This document shows, piece by piece, positions 7,805 through 10,171 of a stretch of 10,171 nt of DNA. Within the stretch, counting starts at the first letter, position 1, and each line of letters starts with the position of its first letter. Origin of the DNA: Kiritimatiellales bacterium. GTDB taxonomy: Bacteria > Verrucomicrobiota > Kiritimatiellia > Kiritimatiellales > Pontiellaceae. Under the pieces are notes generated by a model. That model was not told where the DNA came from. It ran no database searches and saw only the letters and a list, made by a program, of their open reading frames with translations. The DNA is taken from the NCBI GenBank assembly GCA_015486775.1, contig WFRA01000045.1, positions 1-10,171 on the forward strand, written 5' to 3'. Both the position numbers and the translations under genes were made by a program.

Positions 7805-9505
7805 CTACGGCGTGAATACCACCCGGTAGAACTTCGCGGCCGGCAGGCTGGAATCGACATACTCGACCACCGAGCCGTCGCCCATCACCGTATCCACGAC
7901 CGTCCAGGGGGAGGCCAGATCATCCGTGGCTTCCACGTCATAGCTCACCCCTTCCTCCGACTGGAAGGAGACCACGGCACCGAGACCGAGCGAAGCGGAC
8001 GGAACTTCCGTACTGTTCATGCTGGTGTCGGTCATGCCGTAGGCATCGGCCGCGGTCCAGCCGGCCAGCCAGTTGTAGTTCGGGCTGAAGGCGCCCTTGT
8101 AGTGAACCGGCGTGTAGAACCCGTCGTTCGGGGCGGCGATGCTGCTGGAGACGGCATCGTTCGCGGCGCAGGGGTTCAAGTTGGTTACCGGCATGATGTC
8201 GTAGGCTCCGCCATGCAGCGTAACCGTCGCACCGCGCTCGATGCCTTGGATCGGCATGGCCGAAGCGATGGTGTTCAGGTTCGCGGCGTTCATGATGTCG
8301 TAGGCCGGATCGGTGATGGAGTTGGTCTCGGTGTCGTAGAACACGCAGCTTCTGAGTTCCGCCATGTTGCCGTCGAAGAAGACCGGATAGATGGAAGCCG
8401 GATCGACGCCGACCGTGTTGGCCGGATAGCTGTTGTAGGCCGTAGAGAACAGCGACTCGAGCGTCGGAACGCCGTTGATGCCGTAGCCCATGGTGCCGTG
8501 TTCACCATCGGTGATGGCGTTCTTGAACACCTTTCCGCCGATATCCATGAAGATGGAATTGCGGATCTGCGCACGCATACCGTCGCGCCACTCGGTACCC
8601 TGGTCGCCGCCTTCGGCAAAGTCGCCTGGCTGTCCGATCACGGTAAAGTTGTAGAACTGCGAGGAACCCACCGGCTGGGCGGAGGCCACCTCGGCACCGT
8701 CCATCTCCATGCAGTTGTCGCCAACACCGGAGCCCTGCTTGGCATCGAGGCTGTAGCCTTGCACCAGCAGGACAAACTGGGCCTTGCCGCGCCAGCCCTG
8801 GTCCATGTCGAAGCTGTCGTCGCCGATATTCCAGATGGAAATATACTTGTAGTTGACCGTGCCGCCCCAGGTTTCGATGCCGTCGTCGACGTTGTTCATG
8901 ATCTCGACATGGTTGACGTCGGTTCCGCGTCCGATGCCACCCATGGAGAGGCCATTAAGCTCGTTGCCCAAACCGAGCACCTTGCCGCCGTAGCGGAAGG
9001 AGACATACTGGATCGTGCCGCTGTCGTCATCGTCGTTGTTGCCGCCATAGCGCACGTTCGGATCGCCCGGGTAGGCCGCCGTGAGACCTTCCATCGGCGC
9101 GTCGTCCGTGCCGTCGGGCTGGCCGGTGCCGGTGCCATCGGTGGTGGCCGCGACCAAGGCGTTGCCCATCACCGTCAGGTTCCCCCATTCCAGCGCGGAG
9201 GCGCGCCAGGTGGAAAGGTCGTCGCTCGTGGAGGTCATGATGACCGGGTTGTCCTTGGTGCCCAGAATAAAAATCTGTCCACCGCGGGTGACGGCCAACG
9301 AACCCTGATCGCTCATGACCTTGGTGCCGGCTTCAATCTTCAGGCTCGCGCCCGGAAGAACGAAAACCTGATTGGTCATGGTATATACATTGTCCGACGT
9401 CCAGACCGTCGAATTGGTGATGTCGCCACTGACTATGTTCGTTGAGGCCCGGGCAGCCAAGCCAGCGGTGGCGAGCGCCGCCGCGATGATGAATTGCTTC
9501 TTCAT
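7805..9505 (-). CDS. Secreted right-handed beta-helix protein, Asp/Gly/Asn-rich, associated with the TonB receptor locus
   Basis: A 566-residue protein with a clear signal peptide (1-20, MKKQFIIAAALATAGLAARA). It begins with strand motifs typical of beta-helix N-termini, PGASLKIEAGTKVM (51-64) and GGQIFILGTKDNPVIMTS (75-92). It then has repeated turns with clustered acidic residues: NNDDDDSG (156-163), NVDDGIETWGG (205-215) and IGDDSFDMDQGWRGK (227-241). About 65 C-terminal residues form a separate module (VSYDVEATDDL through the terminal FYRVVFTP), resembling a C-terminal domain widespread in secreted PVC-group proteins. From memory, similar proteins lie beside TonB receptor genes in Bacteroidota, often under misleading names; I could not check this. 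No catalytic motif is recognisable. The acidic turns could bind calcium or another cation. A strong ribosome site fixes the start, and its own terminator follows. Confidence 0.82.
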   Translation of the reverse strand: MKKQFIIAAALATAGLAARASTNIVSGDITNSTVWTSDNVYTMTNQVFVLPGASLKIEAGTKVMSDQGSLAVTRGGQIFILGTKDNPVIMTSTSDDLSTWRASALEWGNLTVMGNALVAATTDGTGTGQPDGTDDAPMEGLTAAYPGDPNVRYGGNNDDDDSGTIQYVSFRYGGKVLGLGNELNGLSMGGIGRGTDVNHVEIMNNVDDGIETWGGTVNYKYISIWNIGDDSFDMDQGWRGKAQFVLLVQGYSLDAKQGSGVGDNCMEMDGAEVASAQPVGSSQFYNFTVIGQPGDFAEGGDQGTEWRDGMRAQIRNSIFMDIGGKVFKNAITDGEHGTMGYGINGVPTLESLFSTAYNSYPANTVGVDPASIYPVFFDGNMAELRSCVFYDTETNSITDPAYDIMNAANLNTIASAMPIQGIERGATVTLHGGAYDIMPVTNLNPCAANDAVSSSIAAPNDGFYTPVHYKGAFSPNYNWLAGWTAADAYGMTDTSMNSTEVPSASLGLGAVVSFQSEEGVSYDVEATDDLASPWTVVDTVMGDGSVVEYVDSSLPAAKFYRVVFTP

Positions 9506-9724
9506 TTTTTATCTCCTTAGTTGGTTTCCAATTTTTACCGAAGCGGTCGCCCGCAACGTTTCGTGAACTAAACCATCAAAGAGGAGGAACCGCCGGCCAT
9601 TTCATTTTTTCCGACTGGTTTCCTTTTCAAATCCGCCGAACCGGGCGGTGAATGGGTTCATTTGATTAATTTTAAAAACCCGACCCAACGGATTTGATCC
9701 CTTTGACGCCGCCTATTTGGCAGG
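9506..9724 (-). other. Non-coding leader/promoter region of the beta-helix gene
   Basis: No gene is supportable here. On the minus strand there is an A/T-rich patch (9664-9678, GTTTTTAAAATTAAT once reversed) that could hold a -10 element. There is also a small G+C hairpin, CCGCC/GGCGG with a 6-nt loop at 9633-9648, flanked by TTCA/TGAA. The hairpin is not followed by a T run, so it is not an intrinsic terminator. If transcription starts near the repeat array just upstream, the mRNA would have an untranslated leader of about 200 nt. Confidence 0.4.
9513..9518 (-). promoter_or_regulatory. Strong Shine-Dalgarno of the beta-helix gene
   Basis: AAGGAG on the minus strand (within TAAGGAGAT), 7 nt of A/T-rich sequence before the ATG at 9505-9503. 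The strong site and open leader suggest the beta-helix protein is made in quantity. Confidence 0.75.
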
Positions 9725-9812
9725 AACCGTGTGAGGAAGCGATTAGGAGTTGTTGGAGAAGCGATTAGCTTTGTGCGAGGAGAACAAGAGGCGATTGTTA
9801 GCAGAGTGTTGC
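9725..9812 (-). promoter_or_regulatory. 11-bp-phased direct-repeat array, candidate Pho-type operator upstream of the beta-helix gene
   Basis: In 11-bp register on the minus strand, units start at 9812 (GCAACA), 9801 (CTAACA), 9790 (CTCTTG), 9779 (CTCGCA), 9768 (CTAATC), 9757 (TCCAAC), 9746 (CTAATC) and 9735 (CTCACA). Units 9768 and 9746 are identical over all 11 bases (CTAATCGCTTC), exactly 22 bp apart. Such helical-phase repeats are the binding pattern of PhoB/PhoP/SphR-type regulators. A weak -10-like CCAAAT (9720-9715) lies 9 nt past the last hexamer. The array sits between the pstS terminator and the beta-helix gene, so it most likely serves the latter. Some units (9790) match poorly. 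The repeats are observed; the regulator is inferred. Confidence 0.5.
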
Positions 9813-9829
9813 TGCCTGCAAGAAATACG

Positions 9830-9861
9830 AAAAAGTCCCCGGGGGAGACCCGGGGACTTTT
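9830..9861 (-). terminator. Intrinsic terminator of pstS
   Basis: A perfect 13-bp inverted repeat, AAAAGTCCCCGGG (9831-9843) and CCCGGGGACTTTT (9849-9861), with a 5-nt loop. The minus-strand copy ends in a run of five T's. It begins 28 nt after the pstS stop. The A/T-flanked symmetry would also let it work from the plus strand. Confidence 0.9.
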
Positions 9862-9889
9862 CAGCAGTTTGGAGCAAGTTGCGTAGATT

Positions 9890-10171
9890 TTAGTACGCCG
9901 TGACGGGGACGAAGCCGATTTCCTCGACCATTTCCTGACCGTCTTCGGAAAGGTGGATGGTGACGAACTGGTAGAGCGGGCTTCCAAGCTTTGGATATTT
10001 GTCGGTGAACATGAAGAGCGGACGGGCGATGGGATATTCGCCGCTCTGCACAGTCTCGGCGGAGGGATAGATGCCGTTGACCTTGAGCGCCTTGACAGTT
10101 TTGTCGACAAAGCCGAGCCCCGCATAGCCGATGGCGGCGGGGGTGCTTTGCACGCGCTGGCGCATCGCGCC
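9890..10171 (-). CDS. pstS: PstS-type periplasmic phosphate-binding protein, C-terminal part (partial, runs off right edge)
   Basis: The reading frame is open from the window edge to a TAA at 9892-9890, giving 94 residues. Features typical of the C-terminal lobe of PstS-like binding proteins (type 2 periplasmic-binding fold) are visible: RQRVQSTPAAIGYAGLGFVD, then a short linker, YPSAETVQSGEYPIARPLFM, YPKLGSPLYQFVTIHLSEDG, and the end GFVPVTAY. It binds inorganic phosphate in the periplasm and normally hands it to the PstCAB ABC transporter. The Met near the edge (10165-10163) is internal, since Gly and Ala codons precede it in frame and the family is about 270-350 residues long. The gene ends at a strong terminator and is followed by the beta-helix gene, so no pstC follows it; pstC/A/B may lie upstream outside the window. 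Confidence 0.9.
   Translation of the reverse strand, partial: GAMRQRVQSTPAAIGYAGLGFVDKTVKALKVNGIYPSAETVQSGEYPIARPLFMFTDKYPKLGSPLYQFVTIHLSEDGQEMVEEIGFVPVTAY

Noticed and set aside
8102..9445. A 447-codon plus-strand open frame opposite the beta-helix gene
   Set aside because: The product is a low-complexity Val/Gly/Arg/His mix that mirrors the Asp/Gly/Thr-rich sense protein. No ribosome site or domain supports it.
9633..9648. Small G+C hairpin in the beta-helix leader as a terminator or riboswitch
   Set aside because: The stem is only five pairs, has no T run and no recognisable riboswitch core. It was kept only as a note in the leader region.
9661..9706. Three TTTGA words (9661, 9693, 9702) as a possible Pho box
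   Set aside because: Their spacings (32 and 9 bp) do not fit the 11-bp helical register, and the flanking bases do not repeat.
9658..10125. A 155-codon minus-strand open frame running from pstS through the terminator and repeat array
   Set aside because: It is out of frame with pstS over the coding part and then reads through the terminator hairpin and the operator-like repeats. The product is Ser/Arg/Pro-rich with no domain.
10163..10165. ATG as a possible start of a short 91-residue gene
   Set aside because: The frame stays open to the window edge, and the sequence matches the C-terminal lobe of PstS, so this is an internal Met of a truncated gene.

Overview
The window is a dense, G+C-rich bacterial chromosome segment in which every supportable gene lies on the minus strand, so the text below runs from high to low coordinates. 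It encodes almost all of a dedicated outer-membrane TonB transport system next to a phosphate-binding protein gene. The organism is Gram-negative: the window holds a TonB-dependent outer-membrane receptor, an ExbB/ExbD/TonB energiser and several Sec signal peptides. The large beta-helix protein with an 'FYRV'-type C-terminal end, the carboxypeptidase-regulatory-like domain on the receptor and the codon/G+C style suggest a PVC-group bacterium (Verrucomicrobiota/Kiritimatiellota-like). That placement is an inference from family resemblance, not a demonstrated assignment.

Layout: (1) 10171-9890, the C-terminal end of a PstS phosphate-binding protein, closed by a near-perfect 13-bp intrinsic terminator (9861-9830). 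(2) 9829-9506, a 324-bp non-coding region whose upstream half carries a helical-phase (11-bp) direct-repeat array resembling a Pho-type operator. (3) 9505-7805, a secreted, Asp/Gly/Asn-rich right-handed beta-helix protein, followed by its own intrinsic terminator (7782-7750). (4) 7708-6509, a signal-peptide-bearing helical/TPR-like protein whose stop overlaps the GTG start of (5) 6512-3471, a 1013-residue TonB-dependent receptor. (6) A 68-bp gap (3470-3403) with a second 11-bp-phased array, built on (G/T)TAACA units. (7) 3402-1, a tightly packed energiser operon: DUF3450-like coiled-coil protein, TtpC-like protein (coiled coil plus MotA/TolQ/ExbB domain), ExbB, ExbD and the N-terminal part of TonB, which runs off the left edge.

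How they probably work together: ExbB-ExbD-TonB convert the proton gradient into work on the outer-membrane receptor. The TtpC-like and DUF3450-like proteins are the extra components known from the TonB2-type systems of Vibrio and related bacteria. The receptor would import a scarce substrate. Two things point to phosphate or a phosphorus-containing compound: the neighbouring pstS, and two operator-like arrays whose unit (consensus near CTAACA, 11-bp repeat) resembles known PhoB/PhoP/SphR boxes. The beta-helix protein and the TPR-like protein would then be surface or periplasmic accessory factors of unknown activity. The substrate assignment and the regulation are inferences; the gene families themselves are well supported except for the TPR-like protein.
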